Positions 8,569 through 16,285 are shown, numbered from the stretch's first letter. The stretch: DNA of 64,000 nt from GH45 sp046704385 (GCA_046704385.1 JBJKSB010000073.1:1-64000), one strand, 5' to 3'. A program made the numbers and translations. Notes: generated from the letters alone by a model not told the origin.

Positions 8569-10109
8569 TGATGTTCAGGTTTTGTTGTTTCCTCAAAGGG
8601 ATTGGTATCTTCATTTTTACTCTCAATTTCAATCTTATTTTTCCTGAATACCCTTTTTAAAAGTTTCCTTATAGAAAAAATTTTCTTTACTGGTTCAAGA
8701 TAGGTTTCTATATTCAAAATAACCGAATCAGTGGCTGCTTTATAAGTTAAAAACATTCCCAAGGGGAACAGAATGAATGCTGAAATCCACATTCCCAACC
8801 AGGAAGGCCATTCACCAATTTTGGCCGATTTTTCACCGCTTATGGTAATTACATAATAAAGAACAAAAAACAATACCGACACCACCACAGGCATTCCTAA
8901 CCCACCTTTTCGAATAATGGCCCCCAAAGGTGCACCAATAAAAAACAGTAAAAAACAAGCAAATGACAGGGTAAATTTACGATGCCATTCTATTTCGTGT
9001 TTTTTTATCCATTTCATCTTATTGGTAAGTTCATTCGATGATGTATTAATAAACGATTGGGTACTTCGCACAAAGTTTTTAGCCTGTTCAAAAACAATGT
9101 GCTGTTTTTGAACAGGAAGACTGTTAAACAGACTATCAATATTGAGAGTGGCCAGGTTCGTACTTTTCCTTTTAAACCATGTGCTATCGGATGAGCCTAA
9201 ATTGAGCCGTTTAAAATAGTTACTCCTTTCGAGACTTTTAACAAAAACCTTTTCGCGATGTACATAACCCTTGTTCAGTGAATCGACTGCGTTTTCCAAT
9301 TGCGAAAGGTTAAGCATCTGATAATTATTCTTGAAGAGATTTTCGTCAGTCCGCTCAAAACCCAATCCCGACATATCGATCAAAATCCGCTCTTTTTCAA
9401 ATTCGGTAATCTGGTCAGGATGTTCTCTTTCTTCGCGTCGTTTATTCTTTTCCAAAACCTCATCGTAACTGCGACCATTGTACATGGTCAGTATCATGAA
9501 TTTATTATTACTGGTTACCACCATGGTAGCCGAATCGGCAATAGTTACCTTTCTATTTCCTTGTTTATCCGTATGATCGTATATCATTAAATCGTACAAC
9601 ATGGAAGTTTTTTTATTTTTGCGCGAAACTTTTATTACATAATTGTCGAGCAAATCGGTAAAAACACCTTCTTTAACAGAAATTTCAGGCTTTTGCTTTC
9701 GTACATCATAAAGCAACGACCCCATTTTCAGGTTTGTATAGGGCATTACATTATTGGAGAAGAAGAAAGCTCCCACACTAATTATGCTTACCAGGATTAT
9801 TAAAGGAAGCATAATTCTGAAAAGGTTTATCCCTGCCGATTTCAATGACATTAATTCATTGTGCTCGCCAAGATTTCCAAATGTCATTATTGAACTAAGC
9901 AGGATCGCTAATGGAAGTGCTAACGGAACCAAACTGGCTGAAGCGTAAATCATCAATTCGGTGATAACTGATACATCCAGACCTTTACCCACTAAATCGT
10001 CTATGTATTTCCAAAGGAATTGCATGAGCAATAAAAACTGGGCGATAAAAAAGGTTAAAATGAAAGGTCCGATATAAGACTTTATAATAAAAAAATGTAA
10101 TTTTTTCAC
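8565..10109 (-). CDS. LptF/LptG-family lipopolysaccharide export permease
   Basis: The 514-aa inner-membrane protein belongs to the YjgP/YjgQ family (LptF/LptG), whose members form the permease of the LptBFG complex that lifts lipopolysaccharide from the inner membrane. Three N-terminal TMs (about residues 8-125) are followed by a periplasmic jelly-roll region (about 130-370), three C-terminal TMs (about 375-465), and a charged cytoplasmic tail longer than in E. coli. The segment LSFACFLLFFIGAPLGAIIRKGG is the family's hallmark C-terminal helix. The start codon is GTG at 10109. A second permease and LptB are not in the window. Co-location with two glycosyltransferases fits an envelope-glycan role. 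Confidence 0.9.
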   Translation of the reverse strand: MKKLHFFIIKSYIGPFILTFFIAQFLLLMQFLWKYIDDLVGKGLDVSVITELMIYASASLVPLALPLAILLSSIMTFGNLGEHNELMSLKSAGINLFRIMLPLIILVSIISVGAFFFSNNVMPYTNLKMGSLLYDVRKQKPEISVKEGVFTDLLDNYVIKVSRKNKKTSMLYDLMIYDHTDKQGNRKVTIADSATMVVTSNNKFMILTMYNGRSYDEVLEKNKRREEREHPDQITEFEKERILIDMSGLGFERTDENLFKNNYQMLNLSQLENAVDSLNKGYVHREKVFVKSLERSNYFKRLNLGSSDSTWFKRKSTNLATLNIDSLFNSLPVQKQHIVFEQAKNFVRSTQSFINTSSNELTNKMKWIKKHEIEWHRKFTLSFACFLLFFIGAPLGAIIRKGGLGMPVVVSVLFFVLYYVITISGEKSAKIGEWPSWLGMWISAFILFPLGMFLTYKAATDSVILNIETYLEPVKKIFSIRKLLKRVFRKNKIEIESKNEDTNPFEETTKPEHQ

Positions 10110-10252
10110 TTTACAAATTTTGGTTTTTATCTGCTCAACTTGTAACCCAACAATAATGCCAACTTAAACAAGCTGACAAATGCCGGATTACATAAAATTC
10201 CCCACTACGAAGGAATTTGCAATATTACATATAGTTGATTATTTAACAAAGG

Positions 10253-10633
10253 TTATAATCCCAAAATATGCCTAAGTTCTGCAACCTGGGTATCCCATAA
10301 TTCTTTGGAATCATCAATTTCGTCGGGTTCAGCAAAATCGGTGATAATCAGGGCTATTTCACTGGTTAGCTCATCAATAGCCAGTTTAAACTCAAAATAG
10401 GCTTTATCATCTTCATCATCGAGCCAGTGGAAACGTACATATCGCAAATCCTTCCTGTTCACCATTTCAGCCTTCTGCTCAACTCCGTCCCATTCAAACG
10501 TGAAAATTTTTCCCTGAACACTCACATTATCAGCAAACCATTCATTTAATCCTCCGGCAGTGCTAAGACGACTAAACAGTATTTTTTGAGAGGAGTTAAT
10601 ATTATATTCCAAGTGATATTTTTCTTTCGCCAT
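10253..10633 (-). CDS. START-like (AHSA1-fold) domain protein, 126 aa
   Basis: The small cytoplasmic protein matches the Bacteroidota START-like family: a helix-grip fold with GGLNEWFADNV near residue 28, FTFEWDG near residue 45 and a C-terminal helix ELWDTQVAELRHILGL. Family members are assumed to bind hydrophobic ligands, but the ligand is unknown. The frame can be extended two codons to a TTG at 10639; the ATG at 10633 is preferred. It lies 143 bases upstream of lptF on the same strand. Confidence 0.82.
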   Translation of the reverse strand: MAKEKYHLEYNINSSQKILFSRLSTAGGLNEWFADNVSVQGKIFTFEWDGVEQKAEMVNRKDLRYVRFHWLDDEDDKAYFEFKLAIDELTSEIALIITDFAEPDEIDDSKELWDTQVAELRHILGL

Positions 10634-10875
10634 ATTCAATTCTTAGGGTGATTTTTTGCAATATATATAAAAAAGATTGGATTAACATTATATTCAACAA
10701 CATTAATTGACGGAATTTAGAGTATGATTTTCGGAATCCCGTAAAACCTAATAAATTAAACATAATAACAAAAGAGAATTATTACATTATATCTCCAGAA
10801 TTATCAGATATAATTTGCCCAATAAGTAAATTTTAGATTTTTTTTAATTACTGTTTTCGAATTAAAATAATGTGT

Positions 10876-10883
10876 TATATTTG
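10876..10883 (+). promoter_or_regulatory. -7 promoter box of the tRNA gene
   Basis: TATATTTG is an exact TAnnTTTG match placed 22 bases upstream of the tRNA 5' end. A TTT-rich -33 region (CTGTTTTCG) lies about 20 bases further upstream. This is one of the clearest housekeeping promoters in the window. Confidence 0.65.
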
Positions 10884-10905
10884 CACCCGCTAATCAAAAA
10901 AGCAT

Positions 10906-10979
10906 GCCGAGGTAGCTCAGCTGGTTAGAGCGCAGGATTCATAATCCTGAGGTCGGCAGTTCAAGCCTGCCTCTCGGTA
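10906..10979 (+). tRNA. tRNA-Met (anticodon CAT)
   Basis: The sequence folds as a full cloverleaf of 74 bases. The acceptor stem GCCGAGG pairs with TCTCGGT, the D stem GCTC pairs with GAGC, the anticodon stem CAGGA pairs with TCCTG around the loop TTCATAA, and the T stem GGCAG pairs with CTGCC around TTCAAGC. The anticodon is CAT. It lacks the three G-C pairs of initiator tRNA in the anticodon stem, so it is the elongator methionine tRNA; a lysidine-modified tRNA-Ile2 cannot be excluded from sequence alone. CCA is not encoded. A promoter precedes it and a terminator follows. Confidence 0.95.
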
Positions 10980-10989
10980 CTGAAAATAA

Positions 10990-11024
10990 GCCACTTACAG
11001 ATACAAAATGTGAGTGGCTTTTTT
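10990..11024 (+). terminator. Rho-independent terminator of the tRNA gene
   Basis: GCCACT at 10990-10995 pairs with AGTGGC at 11013-11018 and is followed by six T residues (11019-11024). It ends 45 bases after the tRNA. Confidence 0.75.
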
Positions 11025-11025
11025 A

Positions 11026-11046
11026 TTTGCATACATTTTGCATACA
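11026..11046. repeat. Tandem TTTGCATACA repeat downstream of the tRNA
   Basis: Two exact copies of TTTGCATACA lie at 11026-11035 and 11037-11046, one helical turn apart, just past the tRNA terminator and at the edge of the accessory patch. This is the sort of place where tyrosine integrases recombine, but no integrase gene or second copy of the tRNA 3' end is visible, so an attachment-site role is only a possibility. Confidence 0.4.
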
Positions 11047-11094
11047 AACCGGACAATAAAAAACAAGGCTGCAGCAATTTGAAAATACTATTCA

Positions 11095-11340
11095 TTACAA
11101 CAAAAAACTAGTCTCTGATAATTCACGTCCAATTTGCTGTACTCCTTGTAATATCCTTTTTAACTGACTGGTTGATGGTTTTTTAATGCCTTTTAGGTAT
11201 TGTGCCAATAAACTTTGATTCATACCTATCCGCTCGCTCAAAGCCTTTGCGTTAATTACTTTGTAAAAATCAAAGAAGCTTGCAATATCGTAGGTAAACT
11301 GAATATCATCAATGGTATATGCTTCACTATCAACAGTCAA
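11095..11340 (-). pseudogene. HicB C-terminal remnant (HTH part only)
   Basis: The open frame encodes 81 residues that align by eye with the C-terminal half of the two complete HicB proteins nearby: SERIGMNQSLLAQYLKGIKK against SRLSGINQSLISQYAMGIKN at 12.8 kb. The N-terminal RNase-H-like HicB domain (about 60 residues) is missing, the only early start is a TTG, an in-frame stop lies 24 bases upstream of it, and no hicA partner is present. The promoter of the divergent methyltransferase gene begins about 80 bases beyond. It is best read as the decayed end of a third HicAB module, although a stand-alone HTH regulator is possible. Confidence 0.65.
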
Positions 11341-11420
11341 TTTATAATCGTTATGAAATCAGCTCAAAGAAATAGCATGTACGAAGCTTTTTATTATAAT
11401 ATAAACCCCTGGTTTATTCG

Positions 11421-11428
11421 TACCTTTG
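11421..11428 (+). promoter_or_regulatory. -7 promoter box of the methyltransferase gene
   Basis: TACCTTTG matches TAnnTTTG and lies 35 bases upstream of the ATG at 11464. Confidence 0.55.
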
Positions 11429-11463
11429 GAACTTTATGGTAAAAAAATCAAGTACAAAACAAA

Positions 11464-12120
11464 ATGAGACAAAAAATTTATCCCGATTCAGGAGTTGAGC
11501 TTACTCCTTTTATTTTAAAAAACTACGATAAGATGATGAACCTTGGTTCATTAGGCCTTTACAAACGGTTCATCAACAAGGCGATTGAAGATATGAGAAT
11601 CGACCCGGCCGACCAGATTCTTGACCTGGGCTGTGGTACCGGACGTAACGCTTTACTGATGTCCAAATATCTTGGCCCCGAAGGAAGCATTACCGGAATG
11701 GACATTGCCCCGGAAATGGAGCAGCAATTTTTATCAAAGTTCGACCAGGATACCCGGGTTAATTTTATAAATCAGCGGATCGACCTGCCTTTTGAATCCG
11801 ATAAAAAATACGATAAGATATTCATCAGCTTTGTAATTCATGGTTTTCCCCATCCTGTACGCGATGTTGTTATCCAAAATGTGCTTAATTACTTAAAACC
11901 TGGTGGTGCCTTTTGCATTCTCGATTTTGCAGAATTCGACATGCACGCTATGCCATTTCACCATCGTGTGGTTTTTAAAGCCATTGAGTGTAAATATGCA
12001 TTTGATTACATAAAACGTGACTGGAAAGAAATTTTGCAGACTTCAGGCTTCAATGCTTTCGAAGAACATTTTTATTTAAAGAATTATGTGAGGCTGTTGA
12101 AGGCAGAGAAAGCTATCTAA
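11464..12120 (+). CDS. Class I SAM-dependent methyltransferase
   Basis: The 218-aa cytoplasmic enzyme has the seven-strand methyltransferase signature: motif I ILDLGCGTGRNALLMSKY at about residues 52-69, the acidic GMDIAP near residue 80, and a post-IV segment YLKPGGAFCILDF near residue 145. The segment IHGFPHPVRDVVIQNVL resembles UbiE/COQ5-like and other small-molecule methyltransferases rather than DNA methylases, and no target-recognition domain is present. The substrate is unknown. It stands alone with its own promoter between the HicB remnant and a HicAB module. Confidence 0.85.
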   Translation: MRQKIYPDSGVELTPFILKNYDKMMNLGSLGLYKRFINKAIEDMRIDPADQILDLGCGTGRNALLMSKYLGPEGSITGMDIAPEMEQQFLSKFDQDTRVNFINQRIDLPFESDKKYDKIFISFVIHGFPHPVRDVVIQNVLNYLKPGGAFCILDFAEFDMHAMPFHHRVVFKAIECKYAFDYIKRDWKEILQTSGFNAFEEHFYLKNYVRLLKAEKAI

Positions 12121-12168
12121 CCATTCGTATAATTAGTCCTTCGGATTGTACATGTGAATAACATAAAA

Positions 12169-12221
12169 GTAATACTTTTATTACTTTTTGTTGAATATTG
12201 GTAATACTTTTATTACCTTTG
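12169..12221 (+). promoter_or_regulatory. hicAB module 1 promoter with paired palindromic operators
   Basis: Two identical 16-bp sites GTAATACTTTTATTAC (12169-12184 and 12201-12216) are each a 6-bp palindrome around four central bases, and their centres are 32 bp (three helical turns) apart. The second overlaps a perfect -7 box TACCTTTG (12214-12221), and a TTG at 12191-12193 sits between the sites 20 bp upstream as a -33 candidate. The geometry fits autorepression by the HTH of the downstream HicB. Compare module 2 at 13887-13938, which has the same plan with different half-sites. Confidence 0.7.
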
Positions 12222-12257
12222 TCTATATTTAAAAATCAGTTTTAATTCTTAAACTTA

Positions 12258-12446
12258 ATGTCAAAAGTTAAGGAACTAATTTCTGTTATTGAAAATGATG
12301 GATGGTACTTAGTCAGGATAAAAGGTGACCACCGTCATTATAAGCACCCCACAAAAAAAGGATTAGTTACTATAGCAGGTAAATTAAGCGGTGATATTAA
12401 AAAAGGAACTGAAAACAGCATTTTAAAGCAGGCCGGACTTAAATAG
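12258..12446 (+). CDS. hicA: HicA-family toxin, module 1
   Basis: The 62-aa protein is a HicA/YcfA-type mRNA interferase with a dsRNA-binding fold. It has the family pattern GWYLVRIKGDHRHYKHP, with His25 as the likely catalytic residue, and the conserved C-terminal segment with GKLSGDI and a final LKQAGLK. Family members cleave mRNA and are neutralised by HicB. It precedes hicB by 46 bases and follows the paired operator promoter. No Shine-Dalgarno is visible. Confidence 0.9.
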   Translation: MSKVKELISVIENDGWYLVRIKGDHRHYKHPTKKGLVTIAGKLSGDIKKGTENSILKQAGLK

Positions 12447-12492
12447 GTCAGCATATTTGTAATAGGAATTTTAACCAAAACGTATACGTTCT

Positions 12493-12897
12493 ATGGAGAA
12501 ATTATTGGTGATTATGGAAAAAACTGACTCAGGCTATTCAGCTTATATGGAAAACCTTGCAGGAATTATAGCTATTGGTGAAACGTATAACGAAACGAAA
12601 CAAAAAATGCTTGAGGCTATCGATGAACATCTAGAGTTGTTAAAAGAGCTGGATGAAGAAATTCCTGAAGTTCTACAAAAAGATTATCAACTAATATTTA
12701 AACTGGATTCAAAAGCTTTTTTCGAATGGCTGGATGGCATAATGACCAAGGCAGCAATATCCAGATTATCGGGTATTAATCAAAGTTTAATCAGTCAATA
12801 TGCTATGGGCATAAAAAATCCAAGCCAAAAACAATTATTAAAAATCGAAAAAGCTATACATAATCTTGGTGCAGAATTGCAGTCTTTTTCCTTTTAA
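12493..12897 (+). CDS. hicB: HicB-family antitoxin with HTH, module 1
   Basis: The 134-aa antitoxin has an N-terminal HicB partial RNase-H fold (residues 1-60: YSAYMENLAGIIAIGETYNE, then acidic helices) and a C-terminal helix-turn-helix (about 90-130: ISRLSGINQSLISQYAMGIK). The N-terminal domain would bind HicA and the HTH would bind the promoter operators. Pair order is toxin first, as is usual for HicAB. The HTH is clearly related to, but diverged from, that of module 2 and of the remnant at 11.1 kb. Confidence 0.9.
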   Translation: MEKLLVIMEKTDSGYSAYMENLAGIIAIGETYNETKQKMLEAIDEHLELLKELDEEIPEVLQKDYQLIFKLDSKAFFEWLDGIMTKAAISRLSGINQSLISQYAMGIKNPSQKQLLKIEKAIHNLGAELQSFSF

Positions 12898-12956
12898 AAT
12901 TTAATTTGGATTGATTGTTTTTAACACCCGGTATTTCTTTTTTTATCTCTCCCCCG

Positions 12957-13053
12957 CCTCTCTTTTAAAAAGAGAGGGGCTCTTTTCTACTAATCTGAAA
13001 CTGATGCCTAAATAGTTGCACCATATAGTTCCCTCCTTTTATTGAAAGGAAGG
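12957..13053. repeat. Two intergenic hairpins between the convergent hicAB modules
   Basis: CCTCTCTTTT at 12957-12966 pairs with AAAAGAGAGG at 12968-12977, and CCTCCTTT pairs with AAAGGA-GG across 13032-13053. They lie in the 269-base gap between the convergent hicB genes. Neither is followed by a strong T run. They resemble dispersed Bacteroidota palindromes, and the first could act as a weak bidirectional terminator. Confidence 0.45.
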
Positions 13054-13166
13054 CGGAGTATGGATTCAACTAATTTAAAATATTGATATTTACCAAGAAA
13101 TTTAAAGAAGATTGGTTAATTAAAAACCCAACCAAATGGCTGGGTTAATATAAAGCTTTTTAGGTT

Positions 13167-13571
13167 TTAAAGTTCAACTGTTAACAGTTCTTCTCCTAAC
13201 TTATGGAGGGCACTGTTAATTTTTTCTTTTGTATCAGGTCTAGGCTCTTTTTGCCCATGAGCATAATGCCATAATTGTTTTTGGTTAATACCCGTAATAC
13301 GCTCAAGAGCAGCGTTTGTAAAAATTCCTTGGTAATAATTTAACAAACTTTCAGTACTCCACTTGTATTTAAATTCAAATTCACCTTGAAAAATTTCTGG
13401 TATAGGATCATTATCCTCTCTCATTCCCTCAAGATGAAATTCAACACCTTCTGCAACTTCCTTTTTTAACTCAGGGAAAGTATCTGCAGTACATACAAAC
13501 CCATCCAACTCCTCTACAATAGCAGAATAGTTGTTATCAGTTATTCCAACCTTTACTGTTACTGTTTTCAT
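13167..13571 (-). CDS. hicB: HicB-family antitoxin with HTH, module 2
   Basis: The 134-aa antitoxin has the same two-part plan as module 1: a HicB fold (residues 1-60, with IVEELDGFVCTADTFPELKK) and a C-terminal HTH (LERITGINQKQLWHYAHGQK). It is 78 bases downstream of its hicA and convergent with module 1. The recognition helix (QKQLWHYAHG) differs from that of module 1 (QSLISQYAMG), in line with the different operator half-sites. Confidence 0.9.
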   Translation of the reverse strand: MKTVTVKVGITDNNYSAIVEELDGFVCTADTFPELKKEVAEGVEFHLEGMREDNDPIPEIFQGEFEFKYKWSTESLLNYYQGIFTNAALERITGINQKQLWHYAHGQKEPRPDTKEKINSALHKLGEELLTVEL

Positions 13572-13649
13572 CGTGTACGATTTTAAGTTTTGAATAATTT
13601 TAAGAATTAAGCTTTTGAAATATATGATTCAAACAGTAAACAATCAGGG

Positions 13650-13850
13650 CTAAAACTTAAGCCCCGATTGTTTCTCTATACTTTTTAACAAATCTCCTGT
13701 GATATCTGCAGACAACTTACCATTGACTGTAACTTTTCCACTCTTGGTTTTATGTTTAAACTGTCTGTGGCTTGATCCTTTATGTCTGTACAAATACCAT
13801 CCATCCGCTTCAAGTAATTGGATTATCTCCCTTACTTTAACTACTTTCAT
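13650..13850 (-). CDS. hicA: HicA-family toxin, module 2
   Basis: The 66-aa mRNA interferase contains GWYLYRHKGSSHRQFKHKTK, with His28 as the likely catalytic residue, then VTVNGKLSADITGDLL and a C-terminal EKQSGLKF. It starts at ATG 13850, downstream of the paired operators at 13887-13938. Overall similarity to module 1 is clear but the residues differ throughout, so this is an older paralogue or an independent acquisition, not a recent duplication. Confidence 0.9.
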   Translation of the reverse strand: MKVVKVREIIQLLEADGWYLYRHKGSSHRQFKHKTKSGKVTVNGKLSADITGDLLKSIEKQSGLKF

Positions 13851-13886
13851 AGAAGGTATGTTAATTAATAACGAAATTTATTGACA

Positions 13887-13938
13887 CAAAGGTAGTAAAT
13901 ATTCTACCTTTTACAAAAAAAAGTAGAAATAATTCTAC
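13887..13938 (-). promoter_or_regulatory. hicAB module 2 promoter with paired palindromic operators
   Basis: Two 16-bp sites, GTAGTAAATATTCTAC (13892-13907) and GTAGAAATAATTCTAC (13923-13938), lie 31 bp apart. On the minus strand the gene-proximal site overlaps a perfect -7 box TACCTTTG (13894-13887). A TTTG element precedes it with exactly 19 bases between, a full Bacteroidota -33/-7 promoter. The half-site is GTAGAA, against GTAATA in module 1, with the same 6-4-6 geometry. Confidence 0.7.
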
Positions 13939-14115
13939 TTTTACAAAAAAATCAGATCATTGATTACTGATAATTAAAAACCACGAAACTTAGGCGAAGT
14001 ATTCGGGATCATTCCATTGACCATAAAAAGATTAGTCCCAATTATGAATTTGCTTTTTTGCTTTTTTTGAAATCCTTGGTATGCAATAGCCTTTATTTCC
14101 TTAAGATCATCACTT

Positions 14116-15252
14116 TCAATTATCTAGTAATTTTTTACTAAATATCTCAATAGCAGTATTTATTTCCTCCTCGGTGGTATGTTTTCCGGTTGAAATTCTA
14201 ACGGTGCTTTTTGCTATTTCCAAATCAACCTGCATGGCCTTTAATACCGATGATATTTCAACGGAATTTGCATGACAGGCCGAACCGGCAGAAATATTTA
14301 CTTCATCGTTAATTTCATTTAACAGATCATGAGATGCTTTACCCAAAAAAGCGATGCTTAAGGTATTGGGCAAACATTTATTTTTCGGTCCGGTAATGTG
14401 TATTTTATCTTTTGATCTTTCTTTTAAGCCATCGCGCAATTTGTTTTTCATATCAAGCATATTCCGGACATTTTCAGCAAAATCACGTACCGCTATTTCA
14501 CAGGCTTTTCCCAGTGCAACAATATAGGGCACATTTTCGGTTCCGGGCCTAAGGCCTCCTTCCTGCCCTGCACCGTACATTAAATTGGCAATCTGGGTTC
14601 CCTTTTTAATGTATAAAGCCCCAATACCTTTGGGTGCATAAAGTTTATGGCCTGCCAGCGTAAGTAAATCCAGACCCGCATTTTCAACGTCAATCCTAAT
14701 TTTTCCGGCCGACTGTGCCGCATCGGTATGAAATATAACGTTGTGGTCATTGGCAATAATCCCGATTTCATCAATAGGTTGGATACTGCCTACTTCGTTA
14801 TTGGCATGCATTATACTAATAAGCACGGTATCCTCCCTGATTGATTTCTCAACCTCCTTTGGATCAATTAAACCTTTACTGTCAACAGGAACATAAGTAA
14901 TTTCCCAGCCCAGCGATGCCAAGTGTTTACACGTATTTATTACGGCCGAGTGTTCTATGGCTGAAGTAATGATGTGTTTTCCCTTATCCTGATTTGCCAT
15001 GGCAACCCCCAGAATCGCAAAATTATCAGATTCCGTTCCCCCGCTGGTAAAAACAATCTCCTCCTGTTCAGCATTTATCAGTTCAGCCACCTGTTTCCTG
15101 GCCTTTTCTACCGCTGCTTTCGATTTTTGTCCTAAAGCATAGGAACTGAACGGATTTCCATGCCAGTCTTTCAAAAAAGGAAGCATTTCATCTAAAACCT
15201 CCGGATCGACCGGGGTTGTTGCATTGTAGTCGAGATAAACGGGTTGTTGCAT
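14116..15252 (-). CDS. Cysteine desulfurase (NifS/IscS family)
   Basis: The 378-aa PLP enzyme converts cysteine to alanine and enzyme-bound persulfide for Fe-S clusters and thiolated tRNA. Its motifs are VYLDYNATTPVDPEVL at the N-terminus, ITSAIEHSAV, the PLP lysine in LAGHKLYAPKG (about residue 200) and the persulfide cysteine in ISAGSACHANSVEISSVL (about residue 325). The longest frame begins at a TTG (15276) inside a TATATTTG promoter box, so ATG 15252 is the start. No iscU, sufB or thiI homologue is adjacent, so I give no symbol. It is on its own transcript. Confidence 0.92.
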   Translation of the reverse strand: MQQPVYLDYNATTPVDPEVLDEMLPFLKDWHGNPFSSYALGQKSKAAVEKARKQVAELINAEQEEIVFTSGGTESDNFAILGVAMANQDKGKHIITSAIEHSAVINTCKHLASLGWEITYVPVDSKGLIDPKEVEKSIREDTVLISIMHANNEVGSIQPIDEIGIIANDHNVIFHTDAAQSAGKIRIDVENAGLDLLTLAGHKLYAPKGIGALYIKKGTQIANLMYGAGQEGGLRPGTENVPYIVALGKACEIAVRDFAENVRNMLDMKNKLRDGLKERSKDKIHITGPKNKCLPNTLSIAFLGKASHDLLNEINDEVNISAGSACHANSVEISSVLKAMQVDLEIAKSTVRISTGKHTTEEEINTAIEIFSKKLLDN

Positions 15253-15273
15253 TTTATTGTAGTTTAATTTATA

Positions 15274-15281
15274 CAAATATA
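15274..15281 (-). promoter_or_regulatory. -7 promoter box of the cysteine desulfurase gene
   Basis: The minus strand reads TATATTTG, a full match to TAnnTTTG, 22 bases upstream of ATG 15252. It overlaps the false TTG start. Confidence 0.6.
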
Positions 15282-15420
15282 ATTTTCTTATTGCAAAAAT
15301 TAAGAAAACGGCCTTCTTGTTCCGGCATTCCAGTTAAAATTAGAAGTTGGCAATACTTATACCTTCTCTTTTCTAAAAGAATTCAGAAGGAAATAATATG
15401 GAATTTTCATCATTATAATA

Positions 15421-15460
15421 CCTCCCCCTGCCTTAGACCATATTCTAAGGAGGAGGGGGT
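15421..15460. repeat. Intergenic palindrome
   Basis: CCTTAGA (15431-15437) pairs with TCTAAGG (15444-15450), flanked by CCCCCT and AGGGGG outer arms with a small bulge. It lies 19 bases beyond the end of the LolA-like gene and may serve as its transcript end, but no T run follows. It resembles other dispersed palindromes in this window. Confidence 0.45.
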
Positions 15461-15478
15461 TGTAGAAATAAATATCGC

Positions 15479-16210
15479 TTATTGTTTTAACGAAGCTTTT
15501 GTGAAAATATATTCCGGTATTTGCTGATCAAATTTAATACTGGTTATTTTAAACTCGGTACCATCGCCTTGTTTCAGCATATCTTTATAGACAATGGTAG
15601 TCGGGAACCAGCGCCCTTCAATTTTCTTAACATCACTCAGGGTGGAACGCTTGAGCAACTGACCACTTTTGGCATAAAATTCCTGCTGTAAAGGAACATA
15701 CCTTTCAGTGTCGATCCAGAGTTTTTGTTTGGCATAGGCCACATCATTAACTTTGGCATCCAGTTCTAAAACCCAGGTTTTCCGGTCACCGATATTTTCA
15801 GTACCTGTTACTTTTGCCGTATAAATATCGGTCAGCTTGCGATCGTCCATCATATCTTCGTATGACAGGTCGGAACCCATTACGCTTTGGCGTAACATAT
15901 GGCCGGCTATCTGTATGGTACGGTCGGTTGATGGGGAATAAATCCAGAGTTGATCCTCGAGTTTTAACATCTTGGTGCCCTGTTCCCTGGCCGGAGATAA
16001 ATATTCGGTAAACGATTTTTTATCGCCAACCGAATACGATTTTGAAGTTATAGTGCGACTGTTCCGCTTACCATGTATGGTCATCGATGATTCAAACACC
16101 CGGTTTTTGGATGACATATTCTGATCTACTTTGTTTATAATTTCATCGGCTGTTTGGGCAGCAAGATTAAAAGAAATTATAATTGCTAATATTGAAGTTA
16201 AGTATTTCAT
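15479..16210 (-). CDS. LolA-like outer-membrane lipoprotein-sorting protein
   Basis: The 243-aa periplasmic protein has a signal peptide (MKYLTSILAIIISFNLAAQ) followed by a LolA/LolB-like beta fold. Recognisable segments are QNMSSKNRVFESSMTIHGK near residue 30, MLKLEDQLWIYSPSTDRTIQ near residue 82 and QKLWIDTERYVPLQQEFY near residue 162. This is the family often annotated as outer membrane lipoprotein-sorting protein. It binds lipid or acyl groups and would shuttle cargo from the ABC permeases to the outer-membrane barrel encoded upstream. It is the last gene of the tetR-barrel-ABC cluster, 154 bases after the first permease, with a short palindrome between them. Confidence 0.85.
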   Translation of the reverse strand: MKYLTSILAIIISFNLAAQTADEIINKVDQNMSSKNRVFESSMTIHGKRNSRTITSKSYSVGDKKSFTEYLSPAREQGTKMLKLEDQLWIYSPSTDRTIQIAGHMLRQSVMGSDLSYEDMMDDRKLTDIYTAKVTGTENIGDRKTWVLELDAKVNDVAYAKQKLWIDTERYVPLQQEFYAKSGQLLKRSTLSDVKKIEGRWFPTTIVYKDMLKQGDGTEFKITSIKFDQQIPEYIFTKASLKQ

Positions 16211-16266
16211 TTTTAAATTTTTTAATCTATGGAATTAAGTTCTTTTGACCCTTTCCCCTGTCGGGA

Positions 16267-16285
16267 CTTTCCCTGGAAGGGAAAG
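16267..16285. repeat. Short palindrome CTTTCCCT/AGGGAAAG
   Basis: CTTTCCCT at 16267-16274 pairs with AGGGAAAG at 16278-16285 over a three-base loop, between the LolA-like gene and the permease gene. It has the look of a dispersed palindromic unit. Confidence 0.45.

Noticed and set aside
10906..10979. Reading of the CAT-anticodon tRNA as initiator tRNA-fMet
   Set aside because: The anticodon stem is CAGGA/TCCTG, without the three consecutive G-C pairs required of an initiator, and the acceptor end pairs at position 1 as G-T instead of being mismatched in the usual C-A way.
11215..11442. 75-codon plus-strand frame over the HicB remnant
   Set aside because: It is the antisense shadow of the HicB-like frame and overlaps the methyltransferase promoter; composition and content do not look coding.
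13974..14123. Open frame of 49 codons on the minus strand between the cysteine desulfurase stop and hicAB module 2, with coding-like composition and C-terminal PKFRGF
   Set aside because: It has no ATG, GTG or TTG near its beginning and starts right after an in-frame stop inside the end of the desulfurase gene. It may be a decayed fragment, but I cannot support a gene.
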